A stretch of 41,064 bases of DNA from Clostridiales bacterium UBA2432 (GTDB lineage Bacteria > Bacillota > Clostridia > Lachnospirales > Vallitaleaceae), in contig DDQW01000023.1 in NCBI GenBank assembly GCA_002342805.1, positions 3,780 through 44,843 on the forward strand, read 5' to 3'. Both the position numbers and the translations under genes were made by a program. Shown here in pieces: positions 25,127 to 33,615 of this stretch; positions within the stretch are counted from its first letter, which is position 1, and every line of letters begins with the position of its first letter. The notes under the pieces are model-generated. The model was not told the DNA's origin. It saw only the letters and a program-made list of their open reading frames with translations, and made no database searches.

Positions 25127-25852
25127 ATGAAACCTATTTATGCACAACTGTATTCAGTCAAAGATGCCATGGAAAATGCATATATGCAAACTCTTCGTGA
25201 GATTGCCCTTATGGGCTATACCGGTGTGGAATTTGCCGGATATGGGGGATTTAGTGCTAAAGAATTACGTAAATCCCTTGAAGCCCTGAATATAACCTGC
25301 ATCTCATCCCATGTTCCTCTAGAAAAAATGGAGGCCAATCCAAAGGGAGAACTGGAGTTTTTAAGAGAACTTGGCAGTGAATTTATCGTATGCCCATATT
25401 ACGATTTGAAGACAATGGAAGATGTGAAAGTATTAGCAGAGAAACTTAATACAATCGGGGAAGTAGCCAAAAGCTACAAGATGAAAGTGCTCTATCATAA
25501 CCATGCCCATGAATTTGTTAAGGATGGGGATGCTTATCTTTTGGACCGCCTCTTTGATGAAGTGGAAGCGGGAAATCTCTATCAAGAGCCAGACCTTTAT
25601 TGGGTGGCTTATGCAGGAGTCGATCCCTTAGCATACTTAGAAAAAGTGAAGGACCGATCCCCAATTGTTCATCTAAAACAGATGGAAAATATGGAGACCA
25701 AGAAAAATGTAACAGCAGATGCCGGATTTATTGATTTTAAAAAAGCGGCTGAAATCGTAAAAGACAGTGCCTTTGTCTATGAACAAGAGACAATGGATAT
25801 AGACCCCTTAGAGGCGATGAAGCAATCTGTCAACTATTTGAAAGAGGTGTAA
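25127..25852 (+). CDS. Sugar phosphate isomerase/epimerase-like TIM barrel (AP_endonuc_2)
   Basis: 241 residues of the xylose-isomerase-like TIM-barrel family, beginning PIYAQLYSVKDAM and containing MGYTGVEFAGYGGF, VLYHNHAHEF, a VAYAGVDPLAYL strand-loop and a VYEQETMDIDP end with acidic metal-ligand candidates. GAGGAGG precedes the ATG and the gap to the oxidoreductase is 12 bp. Relatives isomerise keto-sugars or dehydrate inosose (IolE), and in newly described glycoside pathways they eliminate the aglycone from 3-keto-glycosides. The reaction here is unproven. Confidence 0.88.
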   Translation: MKPIYAQLYSVKDAMENAYMQTLREIALMGYTGVEFAGYGGFSAKELRKSLEALNITCISSHVPLEKMEANPKGELEFLRELGSEFIVCPYYDLKTMEDVKVLAEKLNTIGEVAKSYKMKVLYHNHAHEFVKDGDAYLLDRLFDEVEAGNLYQEPDLYWVAYAGVDPLAYLEKVKDRSPIVHLKQMENMETKKNVTADAGFIDFKKAAEIVKDSAFVYEQETMDIDPLEAMKQSVNYLKEV

Positions 25853-25854
25853 GA

Positions 25855-26820
25855 ATGAAATTATCGGTATTAACAGTTCCATTATATGGACTAAGTCTTG
25901 AAGATGCAATTATCAAACTCAAAGAAATGGGTGTAGAAGCCCTTGAAGTCGGGGCCGGCGGTTATCCGGGAGACACCCACTTAAATACAAAAGCACTATT
26001 AGCCGATGACGCAAAAGTCGAGGCGGTAAAAGATCTGCTTAAAAAACACGACATGGAAATCGCAGCCTTAGCCTGTCACGGGAATCCGGTTCATCCGGAC
26101 AAAGCTATTGCCAAAGAGTTTCATGACCAATTTGTCAATGCGATTTTATTAGCTGAAAAACTAGGTATTGATACTATTGTTGGTTTTTCCGGATGCCCGG
26201 GTGACAGCGAAACATCCCAAAAACCTAACTGGGTGACTTGCCCATGGCCCGAAGATTTTAGTGAAATCTTAGAATATCAATGGAATGATGTCTTAATTCC
26301 TTATTGGAAGGACACGGTAAAATTCGCCAATGCTCATGGAGTGACCAAAATTGCACTTGAGATGCATCCGGGATTTTGTGTCTATAATCCCGCAACACTA
26401 CTACGTTTACGTGAAGCTGTCGGCGATACAATTGGTGCCAACTTTGATCCGTCCCACCTATATTGGCAAGGAATGAATCCGGTTGAATCTATCAAAGCCT
26501 TAAAAGGCGCTATCTATCATTTCCATGCCAAGGATACTAAGATTGATACCCACAATACAGAAGTGAATGGAGTCTTGGACAATCGCCATTATGGAGATAT
26601 CCTTAATCGCTCATGGGTATTTAGAACCGTTGGATATGGACATGGACAACTCGAATGGAATGCCATGATTAGTGCCCTTCGTGCGGTCGGCTACGATGGC
26701 GTTGTCAGTATTGAACATGAAGATGCGCTCATGTCCATTGATGAAGGCTTAAGTAAAGCTGTGAATCTATTAAAAGAAGTGCTCATTCATGAAACACCAA
26801 CAGACATGTGGTGGGCATAG
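25855..26820 (+). CDS. Sugar phosphate isomerase/epimerase-like TIM barrel, second copy
   Basis: 321 residues, longer than and distinct from its neighbour. Family motifs include MGVEALEVGAGGYPG, ALACHGNPVHP, IALEMHPGF, GANFDPSHLYWQG, IYHFHAKDTK and SIEHEDALM, providing the Glu, Asp, His and Glu expected to bind a divalent metal at the barrel mouth. The ATG lies two bases after the previous stop, so translation is coupled. Having two different barrels with two oxidoreductases suggests successive steps on one substrate or its two moieties. Confidence 0.9.
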   Translation: MKLSVLTVPLYGLSLEDAIIKLKEMGVEALEVGAGGYPGDTHLNTKALLADDAKVEAVKDLLKKHDMEIAALACHGNPVHPDKAIAKEFHDQFVNAILLAEKLGIDTIVGFSGCPGDSETSQKPNWVTCPWPEDFSEILEYQWNDVLIPYWKDTVKFANAHGVTKIALEMHPGFCVYNPATLLRLREAVGDTIGANFDPSHLYWQGMNPVESIKALKGAIYHFHAKDTKIDTHNTEVNGVLDNRHYGDILNRSWVFRTVGYGHGQLEWNAMISALRAVGYDGVVSIEHEDALMSIDEGLSKAVNLLKEVLIHETPTDMWWA

Positions 26821-26842
26821 GTATAGAACAGGAGATTAGATC

Positions 26843-27883
26843 ATGCATAAACTTGGAATAATTGGATATGGTGGCATGGCCGGCTACCATGTTAAAGAAC
26901 TTAGAAAATATGAACGCCTTACCGTCAAAGGTATTTACGACCTCAATCCGGAACGCGAAGTGATTGCGGCTGAGAGTGGACTCGTTGTGTATCCCTCCAA
27001 GGAAGCTCTTTTAGAAGATCATGAGATTGATATTGTCTTAATCGCAACAACCAATGAAGTACATAAGGAATTGGCCATTGAAGCCCTTCGCGCCGGTAAG
27101 CATGTTATTTGTGAAAAACCGGTAACCATGAATTCAGAAGAACTCTTAGAGATTATGGCTGTGGAAAAAGAAACAGGTAACTTTTTTACCATTAACCAAA
27201 ATCGTCGTACCAATAAAGACTTTGTTCTTATGCGACGCAGTGTTGAACAAGGCTTAATAGGCGAACCTTATGTCATTGAATCTCGAGTTGAAGGCTCACG
27301 AGGCATGCCAAAAGGGTGGCGTACTATTAAATCGCTTGGTGGTGGAATGATGCTTGACTGGGGGGTTCACCTTATCGATCAGCTCATGTACATGATTCCT
27401 GAAAAAGTTGTGGATGTTTACTGTAAAATGTATAGCATCGAATACCCCGAAGTCGATGATAACTTCCGACTCGTTATGACTTTTGAAAGTGGGCTCACGG
27501 CTCAAATCGAAGTATCGACCAACAACTATATCACCCATCCGCGATGGTATGTTTTAGGAAAAGACGGAACCTTACAAATCGATAATTGGGATTGTAACGG
27601 AAAAATCGTGCGATGTATTGATAAAGAAAACGTGTGGGAAGATGAGATCGTCTATACCAAAGCCGGTCCGACAAAAACCATGGCTCCGCGACGAAGCGAA
27701 TCAATCGAAGAACTGACGCTGACTGAACCTATGGATGTTGTTGATAGTATTACGGTCGTATACGACAATCTTATCGATGCCATTGAAGGCAAAGCACCAC
27801 TCACGATTACTTCTGCACAAGCACTAGAAGTGATGAAAGTCATGGAGAGAGCATTCCGGTGTCAGGAACTGCATCGATGTTAA
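26843..27883 (+). CDS. Gfo/Idh/MocA-family oxidoreductase, second copy
   Basis: 346 residues: N-terminal Rossmann motif LGIIGYGGMAGYHVKEL, then TTNEVHKELAI and CEKPVTMN, and a C-terminal domain with GGGMMLDWGVHLIDQLMYM. AGGAGA lies before the ATG, 22 bp after the TIM-barrel gene. It is clearly diverged from the first oxidoreductase, so it is not a recent duplicate. It closes the operon; repeat NPE-10, with a strong stem and T-run, begins three bases after the stop and probably terminates transcription. Confidence 0.92.
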   Translation: MHKLGIIGYGGMAGYHVKELRKYERLTVKGIYDLNPEREVIAAESGLVVYPSKEALLEDHEIDIVLIATTNEVHKELAIEALRAGKHVICEKPVTMNSEELLEIMAVEKETGNFFTINQNRRTNKDFVLMRRSVEQGLIGEPYVIESRVEGSRGMPKGWRTIKSLGGGMMLDWGVHLIDQLMYMIPEKVVDVYCKMYSIEYPEVDDNFRLVMTFESGLTAQIEVSTNNYITHPRWYVLGKDGTLQIDNWDCNGKIVRCIDKENVWEDEIVYTKAGPTKTMAPRRSESIEELTLTEPMDVVDSITVVYDNLIDAIEGKAPLTITSAQALEVMKVMERAFRCQELHRC

Positions 27884-27886
27884 TAG

Positions 27887-28074
27887 GATGCTTGCCTATA
27901 AAATATTCATAGATTAATTTCGCCAAGTGTTTATATGTACTCAAAAAAAGAGTTTGCAAGGGATTCCAAACTCGCTGTCGCTCAGACAGAGGAATCCTTA
28001 CCTTGCAAACTCTTTTTTATTTGTACATATACACTAAGGCTCATTAAAAAACTCATATTTTATAGGCAGGCATC
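27887..28074 (+). repeat. NPE-10, forward orientation
   Basis: 188 bp; outer arms GATGCTTGCCTATAAAATAT / ATATTTTATAGGCAGGCATC pair with one bulge, inner stem AAAAAGAGTTTGCAAG/CTTGCAAACTCTTTTT, apex identical to NPE-1. It starts three bases after the oxidoreductase stop. The inner stem followed by T-rich sequence is an excellent bidirectional terminator candidate. Confidence 0.9.
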
Positions 28075-28133
28075 AATAACAAAGGTACAGATTCCTACAT
28101 CGAAAAGACGAAAGGAACGTCCGAGTTTCGTGT

Positions 28134-28320
28134 TTGCGGTAGGTGAAAATATGAACTTTTCATAAATCATACAGGTTCTTAGGTTGAGGAACAACTTGAC
28201 GAAAGACAAGGATTCCACTGTTTGAACGAAGTGAGTTTGGAATCCGTTTCGTCAAGAAAGTTTCTTCAGCCTTAGAACCTGTTAATGCAATGAATTAGAG
28301 AATATTTTCACCTACTGCAA
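28134..28320 (-). repeat. NPE-11, reverse orientation
   Basis: 187 bp; outer arms pair across TTGCGGTAGGTGAAAATAT and its near-perfect complement, middle stem ACAGGTTCT/AGAACCTGT, inner stem CTTGACGAAA/TTTCGTCAAG. The apex is 36 bp with the A/T version of the core pair. Forms a convergent pair with NPE-10 and is a near copy of NPE-13. Confidence 0.9.
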
Positions 28321-28348
28321 TATTATTGCTTTTTTTTAATGTTTCAGC

Positions 28349-28383
28349 TATAATGAAACTAACTTAGTTCAGACTAAGTTAGT
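28349..28383 (+). promoter_or_regulatory. -10 box followed by a perfect 11-bp inverted repeat, candidate operator
   Basis: TATAAT (28349-28354) is followed after three bases by ACTAACTTAGT (28358-28368), TCAG, and ACTAAGTTAGT (28373-28383), an exact inverted repeat covering the expected transcription start. It could be a repressor site or a 5' mRNA hairpin. It precedes the ATPase gene by 33 bp. Confidence 0.6.
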
Positions 28384-28416
28384 GAAGGCTAAGTAATTAG
28401 AAGTGGAGGTTAAACT

Positions 28417-29805
28417 ATGTTTGTTGGACGAAAAAAAGAACTGGAAAAACTTGAAAAATACTATAATGATCAAAAGTTCCATTGTATTATTATGTATGGA
28501 CGAAGAAGAGTTGGAAAAACATATCTACTACAAGAGTGGATGCAAAACAAACGTAGTATTTATTTTGCTGCGGAGCAACAGAATTTTCGAGTGTTATTGA
28601 ATAAGTTTTCTGCACGAATACTTAGCCAGATACCGTCAGGATATATTCATCAATTTGAAGATTTTGAGCAGGCAATCCGCTATATAGCAGAAGCAGCAAT
28701 AGATGAACCCATGATTCTTGTGTTTGATGAAGTCCAGTTTTTAGCGCAACAGGACCCGAGTTTTTTATCAATGCTACAAAACATTATTGATCATCATTTG
28801 TTATCAACAAAATTAAAGCTTGTTTTATGTGGTTCCTATATGAGTTTTATGGAAAGTGAAGTCTTAGGCCATAAAAGTCCTATTTTTGGTCGAAGAACAG
28901 CATCCTTTAAAATTGAGCCCTTTACATATATGGAAGCAAAAGAATTGTTAAAGGCAGATTCAGACTTAGAAGCATTTCAAGCATGGGCAGTACTCGGCGG
29001 AATGCCCATGTATCTTAATCAATATAATGCTAGACAATCACTTAAGGAGAATATCATTAATAAAATTTTGGATAAAGGAACGCTCCTTCATAACGAGCCC
29101 TTGTTCGCCCTAAAACAAGAATTAAAAGAGCCTGCCTTATATTTTTCAATTATCGAAGCCATCAGTTCGGGAAAAAGTAAATATAATGAGATATCCACTT
29201 TCATTGGGACGGAAGCCGGATATTATCTGAATACATTAATTGAACTTGGAATCGTAAAAAAAATAACACCAATTGGTGATAAACCAAGTTCGCGGAAGTC
29301 GATTTACGAAGTGACGGATCCGTTTTTTGCATTTTGGTTTCGCTATGTTAGTCGTGGATATTCCCTGGTGGAAATGGAAAAACAAGAACTTCTCTATTCA
29401 GAACTCATTGAGCCGGATATTCAGAAGTTTCTTGGATATCGCTTCGAAATATATTGTATAGAATACCTGATGAGCCTTAATGGAAGGCCTGAAATTCCTT
29501 TTGTTTTTACGGAAATCGGAAAATGGTGGGGAAATAATCCGACAAAAAAACAACAAGAAGAGATTGATATTGTAGCTTGGAACAATAATGAAGAGGCCTT
29601 AATCGCAGAGTGTAAATGGCGAAATGAAAAAACGGGAATAAAAGAATTAGAAAAATTAGTCATGCGAAGTAACTTGATTCCGAGAAGCAATAAACATTTG
29701 ATTTTCTTCTCAAAATCTTCATATACAAAACAAGCAAAAGATTATGCAAAAGAGAAAGATATTCGACTAATAAGCTTTCCGATGTCGCAAACTATGAACA
29801 AATAG
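28417..29805 (+). CDS. ATPase_2/DUF234-type ATP-binding protein with PD-(D/E)xK-like C-terminus
   Basis: 462 residues. The N-terminal STAND-like ATPase has Walker A GRRRVGKT at 28-35, Walker B ILVFDEVQF with D104/E105, and a GSYMSFM sensor segment. A winged-helix region (about 240-290) follows, then a DUF234-type C-terminal domain with ligand pattern EIDIVAW (D384) and AECKW (E398, K400), the layout of a PD-(D/E)xK nuclease. AGTGGAGG precedes the ATG. These proteins are common in archaea and Clostridia, often in many copies, and their role is unknown; a mobile or defence-like function has been suggested for the class. It is monocistronic with its own operator-like promoter. Confidence 0.87.
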   Translation: MFVGRKKELEKLEKYYNDQKFHCIIMYGRRRVGKTYLLQEWMQNKRSIYFAAEQQNFRVLLNKFSARILSQIPSGYIHQFEDFEQAIRYIAEAAIDEPMILVFDEVQFLAQQDPSFLSMLQNIIDHHLLSTKLKLVLCGSYMSFMESEVLGHKSPIFGRRTASFKIEPFTYMEAKELLKADSDLEAFQAWAVLGGMPMYLNQYNARQSLKENIINKILDKGTLLHNEPLFALKQELKEPALYFSIIEAISSGKSKYNEISTFIGTEAGYYLNTLIELGIVKKITPIGDKPSSRKSIYEVTDPFFAFWFRYVSRGYSLVEMEKQELLYSELIEPDIQKFLGYRFEIYCIEYLMSLNGRPEIPFVFTEIGKWWGNNPTKKQQEEIDIVAWNNNEEALIAECKWRNEKTGIKELEKLVMRSNLIPRSNKHLIFFSKSSYTKQAKDYAKEKDIRLISFPMSQTMNK

Positions 29806-29850
29806 TGAACATATCAATGAAAATTAACAGTTTTATTATTATGAATATGC

Positions 29851-29856
29851 TATAAT
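29851..29856 (+). promoter_or_regulatory. Putative -10 box of the dCache chemoreceptor gene
   Basis: Perfect TATAAT, 63 bp before the ATG; no convincing -35 at 17 bp (CAGTTT). No sigma-D-like box was found here, unlike the other chemoreceptor operon. Confidence 0.45.
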
Positions 29857-29919
29857 TCATAGTATAGATGAGGGATTAACAGCGACCACATGTGAAAGAA
29901 GTTTTTTGGAGGAAGATCA

Positions 29920-31950
29920 ATGACATTAGGTAAAAAATTAGTTATCGCTTTTTTGAGTGTAGTCATGCTTGCAACGGTATCGGTTGCGACAATCAATCTC
30001 TTATCCGCGCGAAGCGCAATTCAAACTTTGATTGAAGAACGGGTAAATAAAGAATTGGAATTACTCGTAGAGGACACGGAGCATCAATTTACATCCCATG
30101 AAAATGTAGCGCGTTCTGCAGCAGCGGCATATGTTGCTATGGGGGAAAAACTATCAAAAGAAGACTATAGAGATATTCTGGAAAATTTATTAAGGATGAA
30201 CCAAGCAACGCTAGGAGCAGGAATATGGCTAGAAGCAAATACATATGAAAATGAAGCCTACTTTGGTCCCTATGTATATAAAGACGGTAGCGAATTGGTC
30301 TATACACTCGATTATGAAGATCCGACGTATGACTATCCAAGCACGGATTGGTATCTATTAGGGAAAAACGCGGATGGACAATCCGGTTGGACAGACCCCT
30401 ATTATGATGAAACGTCCGGTATTACAATGATTACAACGGCAGTGCCTATTATCGAACAGGATAAAATCATCGGTGTCGTATCGGCGGATTATGACTTGTC
30501 GACAATACAAGAACTTATAGAAAACGTGCAAATTGAAAAAAGTGGATTTGCTTTTTTGCTGGATAACACAGGAATGATTATTGCCCATAAAGATCCGGCA
30601 ATCCGGATGAATATGAATATTCAAGATGGACCGGAATATGAAGCATTACTTGAAAAAATGACGGCACAAGAACAAGGTGACGCGCGCGTCACTCGAGAAG
30701 GGAAAGATTATGTTGCAAACTATACCACCTTGCCGAGAACCGGTTGGAAGTTAGTGACCATGGCACCAATCAATGAACTTTATGCATCCATTTATAGCAT
30801 GAGCTATCGTTCCGTTGGGGTTGCTCTTATCGTTATTTTGATTGCTATTGGTATCAGTTATATTATAAGTAAGAAAATAGCGGATAGCATTAAGCTTTTT
30901 CAAAAAAGCATCGAATATTTGGCTCATGGCGACTTTACCCATGAGCACCAAGTGAAGAGCAAGGATGAGATTGGTGATATGGGACGAGGCTACAATAACA
31001 TATTATCAAGTCTAAAAAATATTATTCAGAAAATAATGGATAGTAGTGATAATGTTGCAGCAACAGCCGAAGAGTTGGCGGTGAGTACAGAAGAGACAAG
31101 CAAATCGATTGTGGAAGTTGCATCTAGCATTCAAGAATTAGCCGGTAGCAGTCATGAACAAAATCAAGTCATTAGCACAATGAAAGACTCGATGGAAAAC
31201 ATATATACGAAAATGGATGGAGTATCCTCTCGATTAGGAACAACAAAAAAATCGGTGGAAGAAACTCAAAAGTATGTAAGCAAAGGTGAAAACTATGTCC
31301 AAGATGCAATTAGTCAAATTGAAGAGATTAATCATCAAGTGATGAAGTCATCACAAACGATTTTTGCCTTAAACGAAAAATCAAAGCAGATTGAAGAAAT
31401 TATCGATATTATCTCAAGCATATCGGAACAGACCAATTTATTGGCATTAAATGCCTCGATTGAAGCCGCAAGAGCCGGAGAACAAGGCAGAGGATTTGCG
31501 GTTGTCGCTGGCGAAGTTGGAAAATTGGCAGAAGCATCGGCAAAATCATCGGCAAATATTAGTCAACTTATTCATGAGATTCAAAAAGACATTAAAGCGT
31601 CGGCAGAGGTCATGGAAGCTAGCCAAACAGCATCAACTAATGGAATACAGGTCATAGAAAAAACAGGCAAAGCATTTAAAACTATTTCAGAATCCATGAA
31701 TGAAGTGTCTCTAAATACAAGCGGTGCAGTTAAGTCAGGGGATGAAATTCTTGAAGAAATAGAACATATTCGAGATTCGATTTCACGGATCGCAGATAGT
31801 GCTAGCCTCAATGATATGAACACGCAAAATGTATCAGCAGCAACTCAGGAACAAACCGCAATCATCGAACAAATTCAAACGGCAACAGAACAACTCGCCG
31901 ATATAGCCACAGAATTACAAAATGAAGTCAAGGCATTTAAGATAAATTGA
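29920..31950 (+). CDS. Methyl-accepting chemotaxis protein, dCache_1 sensor
   Basis: 676 residues. Membrane segment about 7-28; a ~260-residue dCache_1 sensor with GAGIWLEAN, YPSTDWYLLGK, GWTDPYYDE, TTAVPI and GVVSADYDL motifs, which in this class bind amino acids or other small ligands; a second membrane segment (about 292-314); HAMP; and the signalling helices with tip EQTNLLALNASIEAARAGEQ. TTTTGGAGGAAG precedes the ATG. It ends NEVKAFKIN with a stop codon whose last two bases are the first bases of NPE-12. No chemotaxis partner genes are adjacent. Confidence 0.93.
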   Translation: MTLGKKLVIAFLSVVMLATVSVATINLLSARSAIQTLIEERVNKELELLVEDTEHQFTSHENVARSAAAAYVAMGEKLSKEDYRDILENLLRMNQATLGAGIWLEANTYENEAYFGPYVYKDGSELVYTLDYEDPTYDYPSTDWYLLGKNADGQSGWTDPYYDETSGITMITTAVPIIEQDKIIGVVSADYDLSTIQELIENVQIEKSGFAFLLDNTGMIIAHKDPAIRMNMNIQDGPEYEALLEKMTAQEQGDARVTREGKDYVANYTTLPRTGWKLVTMAPINELYASIYSMSYRSVGVALIVILIAIGISYIISKKIADSIKLFQKSIEYLAHGDFTHEHQVKSKDEIGDMGRGYNNILSSLKNIIQKIMDSSDNVAATAEELAVSTEETSKSIVEVASSIQELAGSSHEQNQVISTMKDSMENIYTKMDGVSSRLGTTKKSVEETQKYVSKGENYVQDAISQIEEINHQVMKSSQTIFALNEKSKQIEEIIDIISSISEQTNLLALNASIEAARAGEQGRGFAVVAGEVGKLAEASAKSSANISQLIHEIQKDIKASAEVMEASQTASTNGIQVIEKTGKAFKTISESMNEVSLNTSGAVKSGDEILEEIEHIRDSISRIADSASLNDMNTQNVSAATQEQTAIIEQIQTATEQLADIATELQNEVKAFKIN

Positions 31951-32135
31951 TGCCTGCCTATAAAACATTCGTGGATTAATTTCGCCAAGTGTTTATATGT
32001 ACTCAAAAAAAGAGTTTGCAACGGATTCCAAACTCGCTGTCGCTCAGACAGAGGAATCATTACCTTGCAAACTCTTTTTTATTTGTACTTAAACACTAAG
32101 CTCATTAAAAAACTCATATTTTATACGCAAGCATC
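31949..32135 (+). repeat. NPE-12, forward orientation, overlapping a stop codon
   Basis: 187 bp; outer arms GATGCCTGCCTATAAAACAT.. / ..ATATTTTATACGCAAGCATC pair with mismatches, inner stem AAAAAGAGTTTGCAA/TTGCAAACTCTTTTT, apex as NPE-1 with one arm mismatch (GGAATCA). The element's GA are the last two bases of the chemoreceptor TGA. Confidence 0.88.
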
Positions 32136-32182
32136 CAATAATAAAGCTACAGTTCTGATATCAGAAGTAGCAGTATACTCGC

Positions 32183-32373
32183 ATTTGCGGTAGGTGAAAA
32201 TATGAACTTTTCATAAATCATACAGGTTCTTAGGCTGGGGAGCCACTTGACGAAAGACAAGGATTCCACTGTTTGAACGAAGTGAGTTTGGAATCCGTTT
32301 CGTCAAGAAAGTTCCCTCAGCCTTAGAACCTGTTGATGAAATGAAGTGGAGAATATTTTCACCTACCGCAAAT
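32183..32373 (-). repeat. NPE-13, reverse orientation
   Basis: 191 bp; outer arms ATTTGCGGTAGGTGAAAATA and complement are exact. Middle stem ACAGGTTCT/AGAACCTGT and AGGCTG/CAGCCT, inner stem as NPE-11, apex identical to NPE-11. Forms a convergent pair with NPE-12. It ends about 50 bp upstream of the LacI-gene promoter. Confidence 0.9.
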
Positions 32374-32422
32374 ATACTTTTGGCTATATCGACATATGAA
32401 TACGCGACCATATTTTCTATAC

Positions 32423-32451
32423 TTGATGAAAAGAGCAAAGGTATATACAAT
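32423..32451 (+). promoter_or_regulatory. Sigma-A promoter of the LacI/second-importer operon
   Basis: TTGATG (32423-32428), 17 bp, TACAAT (32446-32451), 46 bp before the LacI-family ATG. Confidence 0.6.
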
Positions 32452-32497
32452 AATAACATGAAAACAAGAATATTGACTAATCAATAAGGAGAATTTG

Positions 32498-33562
32498 ATG
32501 GTTACACGCAAGGATATTGCTAATAAAGTGGGCGTCTCTGTATCGGTTGTATCAAGAGCGCTGAATAATAGTGGATATGTCAAACAAGAAAAGCGAAAAG
32601 AAATACTTCGCGTTGCAGAGGCATTGGGCTATCATCCGAATCCCGTTGCCATGTCCTTACAACAAAAACGGACCAAGCAGATTTTATACTATAGCAAAGA
32701 CCTGAATAACTTTTATAATATTGAACTATATGAAGGCATGCTAGAAGAGGCAGATAAAAATGGATATGTTGTTTTGATCAACGGACGGTTTAATTTTGAC
32801 ATTATACCGAGTCTGATGATTGATGGGATTATCCTACCCAATGACCATATAACCGGTCAATATCTTGATGCCATCGGTAAAAACTACCATTTGCCGGTAG
32901 TTACAGCGTCTTATGGCGAAGATGTCTATTTTTCCAAAGCAGTACCAAAAATTGAAACCGATTTGTACGAAGGGATGAGAAAATCTCTTGAATATTTACG
33001 GAGTAAAGGCCACAAAAAAATAGCCATGATTTCATTATATGATATTGGATCCTATCATGCTCGTACCCTTGCATGGATTGATTTTATGCAATATGAACTC
33101 GAGTCCACAATAGAAGATTATCACTTTGGAATTAATAAGGAAGGATTGCATAATGATGAACGAGTGATGCAGTTTTTAGAAGAACGGACAACAGATACGA
33201 CAAATATTTGGGAAAGTTATTATGAAAAAGGAATGCTTGCAGCAGATATTTTCCATGAACGACAGATTGATGCGACAGCGGTCATTGGATTTAATGATGA
33301 GATGACACTTGGCTTTTGTAAACGGATCAAACAACTGGGATACGATATTCCCAAGGATTTGTCTCTTATGGGCATCGATGGTATTCCGGCAGGTGAATAC
33401 AATGAACCAAGATTAACCACACTTGAGATTCAAGCAAGAGAGATGGGAAAAAAATGTGTTCAAGAGCTTCTATCAATTCTAAACGGATGTAAAGAAAAAT
33501 GTATCATTCATGTACCTACACAGATAGTTGAAAAAGACAGCGTCAGAGATATTTCAAGGTAA
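32498..33562 (+). CDS. LacI-family transcriptional regulator
   Basis: 354 residues from ATG 32498; AAGGAG at 32487-32492 is well spaced for it but too close for the TTG at 32495. The N-terminal helix-turn-helix reads VTRKDIANKVGVSVSVVSRALNNSGYV with the hinge-helix region ALGYHPNPVAMSLQ. The remainder is a periplasmic-binding-like effector domain with the family end FNDEMTLGFCKRIKQLG, LMGIDGIPAGEYNEPRLTTLEIQ. It stands 53 bp upstream of a sugar-binding lipoprotein, two permeases and a GH42 galactosidase, so it most likely represses that operon until a galactoside-type inducer appears. Confidence 0.94.
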   Translation: MVTRKDIANKVGVSVSVVSRALNNSGYVKQEKRKEILRVAEALGYHPNPVAMSLQQKRTKQILYYSKDLNNFYNIELYEGMLEEADKNGYVVLINGRFNFDIIPSLMIDGIILPNDHITGQYLDAIGKNYHLPVVTASYGEDVYFSKAVPKIETDLYEGMRKSLEYLRSKGHKKIAMISLYDIGSYHARTLAWIDFMQYELESTIEDYHFGINKEGLHNDERVMQFLEERTTDTTNIWESYYEKGMLAADIFHERQIDATAVIGFNDEMTLGFCKRIKQLGYDIPKDLSLMGIDGIPAGEYNEPRLTTLEIQAREMGKKCVQELLSILNGCKEKCIIHVPTQIVEKDSVRDISR

Positions 33563-33564
33563 CA

Positions 33565-33582
33565 GCTGCAAAAAATTTGCAG
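33565..33582 (+). promoter_or_regulatory. Small perfect hairpin between regulator and binding-protein genes
   Basis: CTGCAAA and TTTGCAG pair with an AAA loop immediately after the LacI stop. It could be a weak attenuator, an mRNA processing site or an operator half; it lacks the central CG of typical LacI-family operators. Confidence 0.45.
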
Positions 33583-33615
33583 GTTATTATAAATAATAAA
33601 AGAGGAGGTACTTTT

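Noticed and set aside
28081..28133. Spacer between NPE-10 and NPE-11 as a small gene or riboswitch
   Set aside because: Only about 60 bp, with no conserved counterpart in the other pair spacers and no start signal.
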